Shown here one piece after another: positions 52,883-60,478 of a DNA stretch of 64,000 nucleotides (position 1 is its first letter; each line of letters opens with the position of its first letter). A program made the position numbers and the translations under genes. Origin of the DNA: Polaribacter aquimarinus (lineage in GTDB: Bacteria > Bacteroidota > Bacteroidia > Flavobacteriales > Flavobacteriaceae); contig NZ_QFFG01000001.1 of NCBI RefSeq assembly GCF_003129485.1, forward strand, positions 124,001 through 188,000, read 5' to 3'. The notes beneath the pieces are model-generated. The model was not told where the DNA came from, made no database searches, and saw only the letters and a program-made list of their open reading frames with translations.

Positions 52883-54028
52883 ATGAAAAAGTATGTGTTT
52901 ATCGTTTTTATTATTTCTAATTACTTTTCTTGTAATTCTCCAAAGCTAAATGGTCATTATCATGTTGAATGGGGAAATAGAAGTAGTTTTCAAACTTGGA
53001 ATATTAAAAATAATAGGATGAAAATAAACGACTCTGTTTGTTCTGATAAAAAAGAAATCTGTTTTGGAATGCCAATAAAATTTAAAGGAGATTCTATTTT
53101 TGTAACTTGGGTTGATATAATATATGCTGCTAAATTTAAAATTGATGAAAATGGTACAATTATTACAACTACAAATTACGATGATAGATTCGATACCATA
53201 AAATTAATACCTAAAGAAAATTGTATCAACTCTAAAGATTACTTGAATAAAAAAGTATCTAATTTAAAAACTTCTTTTGACCTAGTTTCTCTTTATTACA
53301 ATACACATGGAGAATCTGCTTTTCCGATTGATTTTAAAAATGAGTTAATAATTGGAAAAAAAGAAAACAATACTTTTTACATTTTTAATAATCAAATTTT
53401 AACTTTTTCGAAAAATTCTTTCAATATAACGAAACAAAAAAGCTCTAAAGATATCTTGATATATATTGATAAAAAAATTCGCTTAAAAGAAGTTGTAACT
53501 ATCCTTAAAGAACTAACTGATAAAAATTATAAAATTCACTTTTCTTCAAAAGACGAACAAGAAAACAATGAACAGGTTATTATTTTTAATAAATCTATTA
53601 AAAACATTAAGATAAATAAAAGTATAACAACTATAAACACCTGTGAATATTGCGAAAAACATCCAACAAAAAAAATAGATTCCATTTTAAACTTTAAAAT
53701 TTTCAAGAAAGATTCTTGTCTCGTGAATAACCAAATTACAGACTACTTTCAATTAAGAAATAGTGTTGTTAGATTTTTAAAACAGAATAGAAGTACAAGA
53801 TTAAATACACAAATACAATTAGAAATTAACTCAGATATTCTATTCGAAGACTATCTGTACCTTTTGGGTGATATTAATTTTGTAAACATTGAATTACTAG
53901 GCACTTATTATAGAGATGAAAGCGATCCAGATCAAAAAAATATTTTAGAAAAACAAGAAACATGGAATACTAAAAACCTAAACTTAGAATTCCCAATAAG
54001 AATAAAAGAAATAATAAAGCCTTTCTAA
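52883..54028 (+). CDS. Hypothetical lipoprotein
   Basis: 381 residues. A lipoprotein signal ends FIISNYFSCNSPK (Cys near residue 18). A first domain (~20-110) looks like a small beta-rich unit (HYHVEWGNRSSFQTWNIKNN). The central stretch IYIDKKIRLKEVVTILKELT slightly recalls ExbD-type periplasmic domains, but this is weak. Two CxxC-like segments occur (NTCEYCEK). No family is recognised. Flanked by fabH (divergent) and htpG (same strand, 90 bp). Confidence 0.55.
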   Translation: MKKYVFIVFIISNYFSCNSPKLNGHYHVEWGNRSSFQTWNIKNNRMKINDSVCSDKKEICFGMPIKFKGDSIFVTWVDIIYAAKFKIDENGTIITTTNYDDRFDTIKLIPKENCINSKDYLNKKVSNLKTSFDLVSLYYNTHGESAFPIDFKNELIIGKKENNTFYIFNNQILTFSKNSFNITKQKSSKDILIYIDKKIRLKEVVTILKELTDKNYKIHFSSKDEQENNEQVIIFNKSIKNIKINKSITTINTCEYCEKHPTKKIDSILNFKIFKKDSCLVNNQITDYFQLRNSVVRFLKQNRSTRLNTQIQLEINSDILFEDYLYLLGDINFVNIELLGTYYRDESDPDQKNILEKQETWNTKNLNLEFPIRIKEIIKPF

Positions 54029-54118
54029 TTTCTGTCATCTTGTCATAATTAAATCTTTGGTATTTTTTTTGACTACTCTAACAACAGAAAATAATATTAA
54101 ATAAAAATAGATAAAATT

Positions 54119-56029
54119 ATGAGTAAAGGAAACATTAATGTATCAGTTGAAAATATTTTTCCGCTGATTAAAAAATTCTTGTATTCTGATCACGAAATCT
54201 TTTTACGTGAACTTATTTCTAACGGAACTGATGCCACTACTAAGCTAAAACACTTAATTTCTATTGGTGAAGCAAAAACAGAATTAGGCGATGCTAAAAT
54301 TGAAATCAGTATTGATAAAGACGCGAAAACCTTAACCATTAAAGACCAAGGTTTAGGAATGACTGCTGATGAAGTTGAAAAATACATCAACCAAATTGCC
54401 TTTTCTGGTGCAGAGGAATTCTTAGATAAATACAAAGACGATAAAAACGAAACGGGTGTTATTGGACACTTTGGTTTAGGTTTTTATTCTGCTTTTATGG
54501 TGGCAGATAAAGTAGAAATCATTACAAAATCGTTTAAAGATGAACCTGCTGCTCATTGGACTTGTGATGGTTCTCCTGAATATACCCTAGTTGAACACGA
54601 CAAATCTGACAGAGGAACAGAAATTATTTTACACATTGCTGAAGATTCTACAGAGTTTTTAGAAGAAGGTAAAATTAGAGGTTTGTTAACCAAGTACAAC
54701 AGGTTTAACCAAGTACCAATTAAATTTGGAACAAAGAAAGTTAACGACCCAACTCACGAGCCAAAAACAACAAAAGATAAAGACGGTAAAGAAACTACTG
54801 AACCTCACAGACAAATTGAAGTAGATGATATTATCAATAATACAGATCCTGCTTGGACAAAAAAACCTGCAGATTTAGAAAAAGAAGACTATGCAAATTT
54901 CTATAGAGAATTGTATCCTATGCAATTTGAAGAGTCTTTATTCCACATTCATTTAAATGTAGATTATCCTTTTAATTTAACAGGAATTTTATTCTTCCCT
55001 AAGTTGTCTCAAAACTTAGATATGCAAAAGGATAAAATCCAATTGTACCAAAATCAAGTATTTGTAACGGATAATGTAGAAGGAATTGTTCCTGATTTCT
55101 TACAAATGCTGAAAGGGGTGATTGATTCTCCAGACATTCCATTAAACGTATCGCGTTCTTATTTACAAGCAGATGGAGCTGTTAAGAAAATTTCTGGTTA
55201 CATCACTAAAAAAGTTGCTGATAAATTATCATCATTATTCAAAAAAGATCGTGAAGATTTTGAGAAAAAATGGAATGATATTAAAGTAATTATCGAATAC
55301 GGAATGTTGTCTGAAGATAAATTCTTTGACAAGGCTAAGAAATTTGCTTTATATCCAACAGTAGCTGATACGTTTTTCACTTTTGATGAGTTGATTGAGA
55401 AAACAAAAGATGCACAAACTGATAAAGATGGAAACCACGTAATTTTATATGCTGCTAATAAAGATGCGCAACACAGTTACATTCAAGATGCAACTGCAAA
55501 AGGTTATGAGGTGTTGATTTTAGATTCGCCAATTATTTCGCATTTAATGCAGAAATTAGAAACTTCTGGAGAAGGAAAAATTAAATTCTCTAGAGTGGAT
55601 GCAGACCATATAGATAACTTAATTAAGAAAGACGATAACGTAATTTCTAAATTATCTGATGAAGAAAAAGAAAAATTAAAGCCAGTTATTGAAGGTGCTG
55701 TTAACAATTCTGCTTATACAGTGCAATTAGAGGCTATGGATTCTGCTTCTTCTCCATTTATTATTACTGTACCAGAATTTATGCGTAGAATGAAAGAAAT
55801 GCAAGCTTCTGGAGGTGGAGGAATGATGGGAATGGGTAATATGCCAGATATGTACAACTTGGTTGTAAACACGAATAGTCCATTAGTTTCAGAAATTTTA
55901 GCTGCGGATGAAGACAAGCAAAAAGGATTGATTTCTCAAGCTTTTGACTTAGCAAAATTATCTCAAAACCTATTACACGGTGAAGAGTTAACAAACTTTA
56001 TAAAACGTTCTTACGAGTTGATAAAGTAA
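54119..56029 (+). CDS. htpG: Hsp90-type molecular chaperone
   Basis: 636 residues. An N-terminal GHKL ATPase (DHEIFLRELISNGTDATTKL, then IKDQGLGMTADEVEKYI, then GVIGHFGLGFYSAFMVADKV), a middle client domain (KLSQNLDMQKDKIQLYQNQV, SPDIPLNVSRSYLQ), and a C-terminal dimerisation part with a Met-rich MMGMGNMPDM stretch. The usual ISNASDA segment reads ISNGTDA here. It is a cytoplasmic stress chaperone. Transcription is single-gene with a strong terminator 27 bp past the stop. Confidence 0.97.
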   Translation: MSKGNINVSVENIFPLIKKFLYSDHEIFLRELISNGTDATTKLKHLISIGEAKTELGDAKIEISIDKDAKTLTIKDQGLGMTADEVEKYINQIAFSGAEEFLDKYKDDKNETGVIGHFGLGFYSAFMVADKVEIITKSFKDEPAAHWTCDGSPEYTLVEHDKSDRGTEIILHIAEDSTEFLEEGKIRGLLTKYNRFNQVPIKFGTKKVNDPTHEPKTTKDKDGKETTEPHRQIEVDDIINNTDPAWTKKPADLEKEDYANFYRELYPMQFEESLFHIHLNVDYPFNLTGILFFPKLSQNLDMQKDKIQLYQNQVFVTDNVEGIVPDFLQMLKGVIDSPDIPLNVSRSYLQADGAVKKISGYITKKVADKLSSLFKKDREDFEKKWNDIKVIIEYGMLSEDKFFDKAKKFALYPTVADTFFTFDELIEKTKDAQTDKDGNHVILYAANKDAQHSYIQDATAKGYEVLILDSPIISHLMQKLETSGEGKIKFSRVDADHIDNLIKKDDNVISKLSDEEKEKLKPVIEGAVNNSAYTVQLEAMDSASSPFIITVPEFMRRMKEMQASGGGGMMGMGNMPDMYNLVVNTNSPLVSEILAADEDKQKGLISQAFDLAKLSQNLLHGEELTNFIKRSYELIK

Positions 56030-56055
56030 GCAACACTATTTGCTAATAATATTAC

Positions 56056-56082
56056 AAACCTCCTTGTTTTGCAAGGAGGTTT
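56056..56082 (+). terminator. htpG terminator
   Basis: AAACCTCCTTG and CAAGGAGGTTT pair (56056-56066 and 56072-56082) around a short loop, followed by a T run. Confidence 0.9.
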
Positions 56083-56163
56083 TTTTATTGACTTTCTCAA
56101 AAAAATCCACTAACTTCGTTTAACTTCTGATAAAATGAATTAAAACTCACTTTTTCATTATAG

Positions 56164-57178
56164 TTGTGCATAATTATGAAAAAAACTATGAGGATAACAA
56201 TTTTAGCTCTGATATTGATTTCAAATATTGGATTTTCTCAAAATGATTTGACTGAATTAAAATTTGACACAAAGTATTTTAATGCAGTTGACAAATGGGT
56301 TGCATTTCCTAAAAAAGACACGGATTCAACTTACGCATACGGATTCATTTATTTGGATAATCAAGCAGGTTTCACTTTAAATTATGAAACTAGATTTCAA
56401 ATTAAAGACCAAGAGCTAATAAATATAAAACGTGACTCAACAGTCGGTTTTATGAAATATCGACTTGAACCAAATACAAGTTTAGTTTCTGTTTTGACCG
56501 AAAATCAAATTTCTGACCTGAATTTACCTAAAGAACCTGAATGGTTATCGATTTATAAAGAAGGTTCCGACCAAGTGGATTATTTAAAACAAGAGGGCTA
56601 TCATTACAACCACGTTGGTGCTTGTGAACAAGCTCTAAAACCATTGTTAAAAGCTTATGAAATTGAGCCTCATTTTGATGGACTTGAATTTGAATTGGTA
56701 TATGCCTACAATCATTTGGGACAGTTCGAAAATGCAATTCCAATTTTGGAAAAAGCAATTGAGAACAACCCTAAAAACTATTACTTTTTCAGAGAATTAG
56801 GTTATTCGTATTTAGGTTTAGATAAAATGGAGAATGCAGAAAAAACTTATCGAAAAGGAATTAAAATGTCCGATAATGATTTTGAAAAAAGTGAAATGTC
56901 AGTTAATATGGCTCAAGCTTATTTCAAACTTAAGAACAAAAAGAAATTTGATGAATGGGCTGAATTAACCAGAAAGTACTCAACTAAGGACAAAAGATAC
57001 TTGCAATATATCGACCAGTTTGAACAGAATTGGAATAAAAAATAACTATGCACAACAACGGCTATAGTTCATTACGGCTGAAATTCCTAATCGGAATTTC
57101 GAGCCTTTTTGCTAAATTTATGGTTACTGCGGAATGATACTCGCGTACCATTCCGTAACGAAACCATAGCCGAGACCG
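56164..57178 (+). mobile_element. Integron-type gene cassette-like unit (one gene plus attC-like site)
   Basis: The unit starts TTGTGCATA four bases before the TPR gene start and ends at the G of a GTT triplet after a folded site. Removing it would join the flanks as G|TTAAAC, a GTTRRRY core site. The unit's own start TTGTGC, joined to its final G, would restore GTTGTGC, the exact complement of GCACAAC at 57050-57056. This is what a cassette excised or inserted at G|TT produces. No integrase gene lies in the window, and the interpretation is an inference from sequence layout. Confidence 0.5.
56176..57045 (+). CDS. Secreted TPR-repeat protein (cassette-type gene)
   Basis: About 290 residues from the ATG at 56176; an upstream TTG at 56164 is less likely. 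A signal peptide (MKKTMRITILALILISNIGF, to SQ) leads to a ~110-residue unrecognised domain. Two to three TPR units follow (GACEQALKPLLKAYEIEPHF, FENAIPILEKAIENNPKNYY, MENAEKTYRKGIKMSD). No function is known. The gene lies alone in a cassette-like unit between inverted GTTGTGCATA repeats, and its codon choice seems less A/T-biased than that of its neighbours, in line with transfer. Confidence 0.78.
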   Translation: MKKTMRITILALILISNIGFSQNDLTELKFDTKYFNAVDKWVAFPKKDTDSTYAYGFIYLDNQAGFTLNYETRFQIKDQELINIKRDSTVGFMKYRLEPNTSLVSVLTENQISDLNLPKEPEWLSIYKEGSDQVDYLKQEGYHYNHVGACEQALKPLLKAYEIEPHFDGLEFELVYAYNHLGQFENAIPILEKAIENNPKNYYFFRELGYSYLGLDKMENAEKTYRKGIKMSDNDFEKSEMSVNMAQAYFKLKNKKKFDEWAELTRKYSTKDKRYLQYIDQFEQNWNKK

Positions 57179-57434
57179 TTAAACAAACTTTTTAAAATTA
57201 TTGCCACTTTAAAATTAATTTATAACTAAAAAAAAGAAATATTACTTTACACAATTTTTTTTAAGGATTAAAGTATTTTAAAATAAAGTATATCTAAATT
57301 ATTTAACGCACAGTTTTTTTGTTTTCCCTAAATTAAAAGTAACTTTAACTTCTTAAAATTACACTATTACTAAATGTAATTTTAAAAAAATAGATTAATA
57401 CTATAGTTTTACAATGAACTTAAATTATATTATC
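57046..57434. other. Spacer with attC-like site and AT-rich leader
   Basis: The left third holds the attC-like folded site (57050-57184). The rest is AT-rich without a gene. It includes a 9-bp stem AAAATTACA/TGTAATTTT (57355-57363 and 57375-57383) about 50 bp before the next start codon, possibly regulatory. Confidence 0.5.
57050..57184 (+). other. attC-like recombination site
   Basis: R''-like GCACAAC (57050-57056), spacer AAC, L''-like GGCTATAG (57060-57067), an inner region with further hairpins, L'-like CCATAGCC (57164-57171), spacer GAGACC, and R'-like GTTAAAC (57178-57184). The L arms pair as does TTACGG (57072-57077) with CCGTAA (57153-57158). Unequal spacers of 3 and 6 nt give the unpaired bases seen in attC sites. 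The length of 135 bp is within the attC range. Confidence 0.5.
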
Positions 57435-57836
57435 ATGAAAACATTATTAAACATTAAAAAATCAACCTTTGTAATTGGCAGCTTTCTAGTATTATTTTTC
57501 TGCTTTTCACTTTCTGCTAATGCGCAAGAAATTAAGGTAAAAGGTATTGTAAAAGGAAAGTCTATTGAAAAAACTGAACTTCTTAATGGAGCAAATATCT
57601 TTCTAAAAGGAACCAAAATTGGTACTACTACTAATAAAAAAGGAGAATTTTCATTTCCTCAAAAACTTAAAATTGGAGATATTTTAGTTTTTTCTTATTT
57701 AGGTTTCGTAAAAAAAAGAGTAAAGATAACCTCGAATTCCAACAATTTAGTAATTGTATTAAATGAAGATGACAACCAAATGTTAGGCGCATTAAATAGC
57801 AATAAAAGGTATGTATCAAAACAACCTAAGCAATAA
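57435..57836 (+). CDS. Secreted carboxypeptidase-regulatory-like (CarboxypepD_reg) domain protein
   Basis: About 133 residues from the ATG at 57435; a start at 57414 would add MNLNYII. A signal peptide ends SLSANAQE. The rest is one CarboxypepD-regulatory-like domain: IKVKGIVKGKSIEKTELLNG, ANIFLKGTKIGTTTNKKGEF, and ILVFSYLGFVKKRVKI. Such domains usually precede TonB receptor barrels; here it stands alone, probably in the periplasm or on the surface. The next gene starts 8 bp later, so they form an operon with the transglutaminase-like gene. Confidence 0.8.
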   Translation: MKTLLNIKKSTFVIGSFLVLFFCFSLSANAQEIKVKGIVKGKSIEKTELLNGANIFLKGTKIGTTTNKKGEFSFPQKLKIGDILVFSYLGFVKKRVKITSNSNNLVIVLNEDDNQMLGALNSNKRYVSKQPKQ

Positions 57837-57843
57837 CATTTAT

Positions 57844-58860
57844 ATGCAAAAAATTGGGTTCTTTTTGCTTTTCTTTTTTGTTAATTTTTGTTTTGCTCAA
57901 CAATCTGACTTTAAGCATATCGATTTTACCAAAGCAGACTACATTGCAAAAACCTACAAAACTAAAAAGTTATTAGAACTCAATAAAACGACACATCTTC
58001 TTACCAAAAACTTAGAAACTGATGTAGAAAAACTACGCGCAATCTATCTTTGGATTTGCACCAACATAGCAAACGATTTTAGTTTATACGCTTTAAACAA
58101 TAGAAAAAGAAAACGATTCTTACAAGATTCAATCAAATTAGAAAAATGGAATTCTAAATTTAAAAAAGTTCTTTTTAAAAAGTTACTTAGAAGAAAAAAA
58201 ACCATTTGCACAGGGTATGCATATTTACTCAAAGAAATGTGTACTATTGCTGGAATAGAATCTAAAATGGTGAATGGTATTGGCAGAACTAGTTCTGTTG
58301 ACTTAAGTGTTCTAAAAATGCCAAATCACACTTGGAATATTGTAAAACTAAATAACAAATGGTATTTATGTGACCCCACTTGGTCAACAGGAATTTCTTT
58401 TCCAGAAGAAGGTAGGTTTCAATTTCAATATAATGATGGTTACTTTTTAACTGATCCTAAACTTTTTTTTCACAACCATTATCCAATTAAAAAAGAGTTT
58501 TCTTTAATAGAAAATAAATCTACATCATTTTTAGAGTTTTCTGAGTTACCACTTCTCTATAATGATGCTTTCGTTTACTTAAAAAAACATATTTCACCTT
58601 CTACAATGTACCATGTTATAAAGCAAGGTTCAGCATTTAACTTTCAGTATAAATTGAATAAAAAAGTAATGTTGAAAAATGTAAAACTCGTTTATTTTAA
58701 ATCAGATTCGGAAATAAAACTAAAACCAAAAATTGAACTTAAAGAGAACCTCTTAAAAATAACACATACTTTTAAAAGAAAAGGGTTTTATGATATTCAC
58801 CTCTACATTGATAAAAAAATAATTGCAACTTACACTTTTAAGGTTTTAAAAAATGATTAG
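57844..58860 (+). CDS. Secreted transglutaminase-like domain protein
   Basis: About 338 residues from the ATG at 57844, preferred over 57811, which lies inside the previous gene. A signal peptide (MQKIGFFLLFFFVNFCFAQ) precedes a transglutaminase-like core. RAIYLWICTNIANDF is the first helix, the catalytic Cys is in KTICTGYAYLLKEMCTIAGI, the His in MPNHTWNIVKLNNKWYL, and the Asp in CDPTWSTG. The last ~100 residues form a beta-rich domain. The family includes proteases and cross-linkers; the reaction here is unknown. Co-transcribed with the CarboxypepD_reg protein. Confidence 0.88.
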   Translation: MQKIGFFLLFFFVNFCFAQQSDFKHIDFTKADYIAKTYKTKKLLELNKTTHLLTKNLETDVEKLRAIYLWICTNIANDFSLYALNNRKRKRFLQDSIKLEKWNSKFKKVLFKKLLRRKKTICTGYAYLLKEMCTIAGIESKMVNGIGRTSSVDLSVLKMPNHTWNIVKLNNKWYLCDPTWSTGISFPEEGRFQFQYNDGYFLTDPKLFFHNHYPIKKEFSLIENKSTSFLEFSELPLLYNDAFVYLKKHISPSTMYHVIKQGSAFNFQYKLNKKVMLKNVKLVYFKSDSEIKLKPKIELKENLLKITHTFKRKGFYDIHLYIDKKIIATYTFKVLKND

Positions 58861-58915
58861 TATAAAAATTTTAAAAAAATAAATATTATACTAAACTAGT
58901 TTTGTAATAATTAAT

Positions 58916-59326
58916 CTAACTAAATCGTTTATTAAAGTAATTTTTTAAGACAAAAACTTGAGCAATTATCATTAATCCAAAGAAAAAAATTGCATATAAA
59001 ACCGTATTCGAAATGTTTACAGATTCTAATAGGTTTAGAAATTGAAATTTTTCAAGAAAAGAAAAATTAAATTCTGGGAAATTCAAAAAACTTTGTTCTA
59101 AATTTTTAAAAGGTATTAAAACAATTGCTAAAACTACTATTGCAATAACAAACCAACCTTTTTTAGAAATTAATGCTTTAGTCGTAAATACTTTTTGTTG
59201 ACTTTGCAATAAAATTTTGTTCATCACAGATGCGGTAAAATCCAAAGAAATTTTCTCCTTAGGAATTTCTTTTACATACTTTCTTGCAAATGCATCTAAT
59301 TCTTCAATGTTCTTATTTTCTCCCAT
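58916..59326 (-). CDS. Putative anti-sigma factor, membrane bound
   Basis: 136 residues. A ~50-residue cytoplasmic N-terminus (ELDAFARKYVKEIPKEKISL, then DFTASVMNKI) is followed by two membrane helices (GWFVIAIVVLAIVLIPF and TVLYAIFFFGLMIIAQVFVL). The DFTxxVM pattern is common in Bacteroidota proteins encoded after ECF sigma genes. It overlaps the sigma gene by 14 bp, so the two are coupled. No zinc-binding motif is seen. That it restrains the sigma factor is inferred from the gene pair. Confidence 0.7.
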   Translation of the reverse strand: MGENKNIEELDAFARKYVKEIPKEKISLDFTASVMNKILLQSQQKVFTTKALISKKGWFVIAIVVLAIVLIPFKNLEQSFLNFPEFNFSFLEKFQFLNLLESVNISNTVLYAIFFFGLMIIAQVFVLKNYFNKRFS

Positions 59327-59897
59327 AATGATTAATAATTTCTGGTTCCACGTTTTTTTCTACAATCGTTAAAAGTCTTTTTCTTGCTCTGTGTAACTTT
59401 ACCTTTACATTTGCTTCAGACAACTGAGTTACCTCGATAATCTCTTTCAGTGATAATTCATCATAATAAAACATCCAAATTATAGACCGCTCTTCTTGGG
59501 TTAATTTTAACAAACAATCATTCATTACTTTTTCTCTTTCTTTTCTTTCTATCGTTTGTAAAATATCTTCAACAGATTTTATTTGATTAAACGTAATTTC
59601 GTTAATTTCAAAAGTACGATTACTATTTTTATTCTTTTTTATATGGTCTAAAGCTGTATGATAAGCAATTCGATACAACCAAGTAGAGAATTTAGAATCA
59701 CCTTTAAACTTATTTAAATTTTTAAAAGCTTTTATAAATGTGTCTTGACAAACCTCTTCAGCTTCTTCTTTATTTTTTAGCATTTTACACGCCAAAGAAA
59801 AAACCATATCGCTATAACTATCAATCAGATACGAAAATGCATTTGTATCTCCATTGATGACTTTAGTAATATATAGTTGGTCGTTTTTGTTAGTCAT
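59313..59897 (-). CDS. ECF RNA polymerase sigma factor
   Basis: 194 residues. Sigma region 2 (residues ~20-95) reads FSYLIDSYSDMVFSLACKML, KNKEEAEEVCQDTFIKAFKN, and FSTWLYRIAYHTALDHIKK. Region 4 (~130-185) reads LKLTQEERSIIWMFYYDELS, then LKEIIEVTQLSEANVKVKLH and RARKRLL. No region 3 is present, as in ECF factors. It is followed by an anti-sigma gene. Its own promoter (TGTAACC-N16-AGTC) and the mirror copy for the divergent gene suggest it controls both. The start codon lies only a few bases from the predicted transcription start, so the mRNA may be leaderless. Confidence 0.93.
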   Translation of the reverse strand: MTNKNDQLYITKVINGDTNAFSYLIDSYSDMVFSLACKMLKNKEEAEEVCQDTFIKAFKNLNKFKGDSKFSTWLYRIAYHTALDHIKKNKNSNRTFEINEITFNQIKSVEDILQTIERKEREKVMNDCLLKLTQEERSIIWMFYYDELSLKEIIEVTQLSEANVKVKLHRARKRLLTIVEKNVEPEIINHYGRK

Positions 59898-59906
59898 TTT
59901 ATCTTT

Positions 59907-59933
59907 GACTACTATAGGTATAAATAGGTTACA
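59907..59933 (-). promoter_or_regulatory. Candidate ECF promoter for the sigma gene (TGTAACC-N16-AGTC)
   Basis: On the minus strand TGTAACC (59933-59927) is followed after 16 bp by AGTC and AAAG. It matches the divergent copy at 59962-59988 base for base in the -35 box and in spacing. Confidence 0.6.
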
Positions 59934-59961
59934 TTTTTACTTAAAAAAAAATTATTTTTTT

Positions 59962-59988
59962 TGTAACCTTTTTTTCGAATGCTTCGTC
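59962..59988 (+). promoter_or_regulatory. Candidate ECF promoter for the DUF6249 gene (TGTAACC-N16-CGTC)
   Basis: TGTAACC (59962-59968) and CGTC (59985-59988) are 16 bp apart, a classic ECF layout, followed by AAAG. Transcription would start near 59995, about 45 bp before the ATG at 60040. Confidence 0.65.
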
Positions 59989-60039
59989 AAAGCTACAAAC
60001 ACAATAAAATTAATCATTTAAACTTAAAAATTATAAATT

Positions 60040-60384
60040 ATGGAAATCGCAGTTTTGGCAATAATATTTGGAAGCATATTCGGAGTATTCTATTTATTCT
60101 TCTCTACAAGAAACAAAGAACGTTTAGCATTGATAGAAAAAGGAGCAGATGCAAGTATCTTTATAAAAGGACAACCCAAAAATGCTGCACCATTCTGGAA
60201 AGTTTTAATTCTTAATCTATCCGTTTTATTAATGGGAATTGGAGTTGGAGTGTTTTTAGCACTGATTTTAGACACATATTCTGGCTTAGATAGTGATTCA
60301 GTTTATCCTGCAATGATTTTCTTGATGGCAGGTGTAGGCTTATTTGTTGGTTTTAATCTTACTAAAAAATTAGATAAAGAATAA
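60040..60384 (+). CDS. DUF6249 small membrane protein
   Basis: 114 residues with three membrane helices (AIIFGSIFGVFYLFF, NLSVLLMGIGVGVFLALIL, and AMIFLMAGVGLFVGFNL). The segment STRNKERLALIEKGADASIF after the first helix is the mark of the DUF6249 family, which has no known function. It is divergent from the ECF sigma gene and is the likely first target of that sigma by the mirrored promoter. A terminator follows. Confidence 0.82.
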   Translation: MEIAVLAIIFGSIFGVFYLFFSTRNKERLALIEKGADASIFIKGQPKNAAPFWKVLILNLSVLLMGIGVGVFLALILDTYSGLDSDSVYPAMIFLMAGVGLFVGFNLTKKLDKE

Positions 60385-60407
60385 AATCAATACTAAAAAA
60401 TATAATA

Positions 60408-60439
60408 AACCCACTTCATTAGTTTGAAGTGGTTTTTTT
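60408..60439 (+). terminator. Terminator after the DUF6249 gene
   Basis: CCACTTC (60411-60417) pairs with GAAGTGG (60426-60432), with outer A/T pairs and a following T7 run. Confidence 0.75.
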
Positions 60440-60478
60440 ATTTTTAAAAAGGGTAGTATCTTTAAACAAAGTTTTTAG

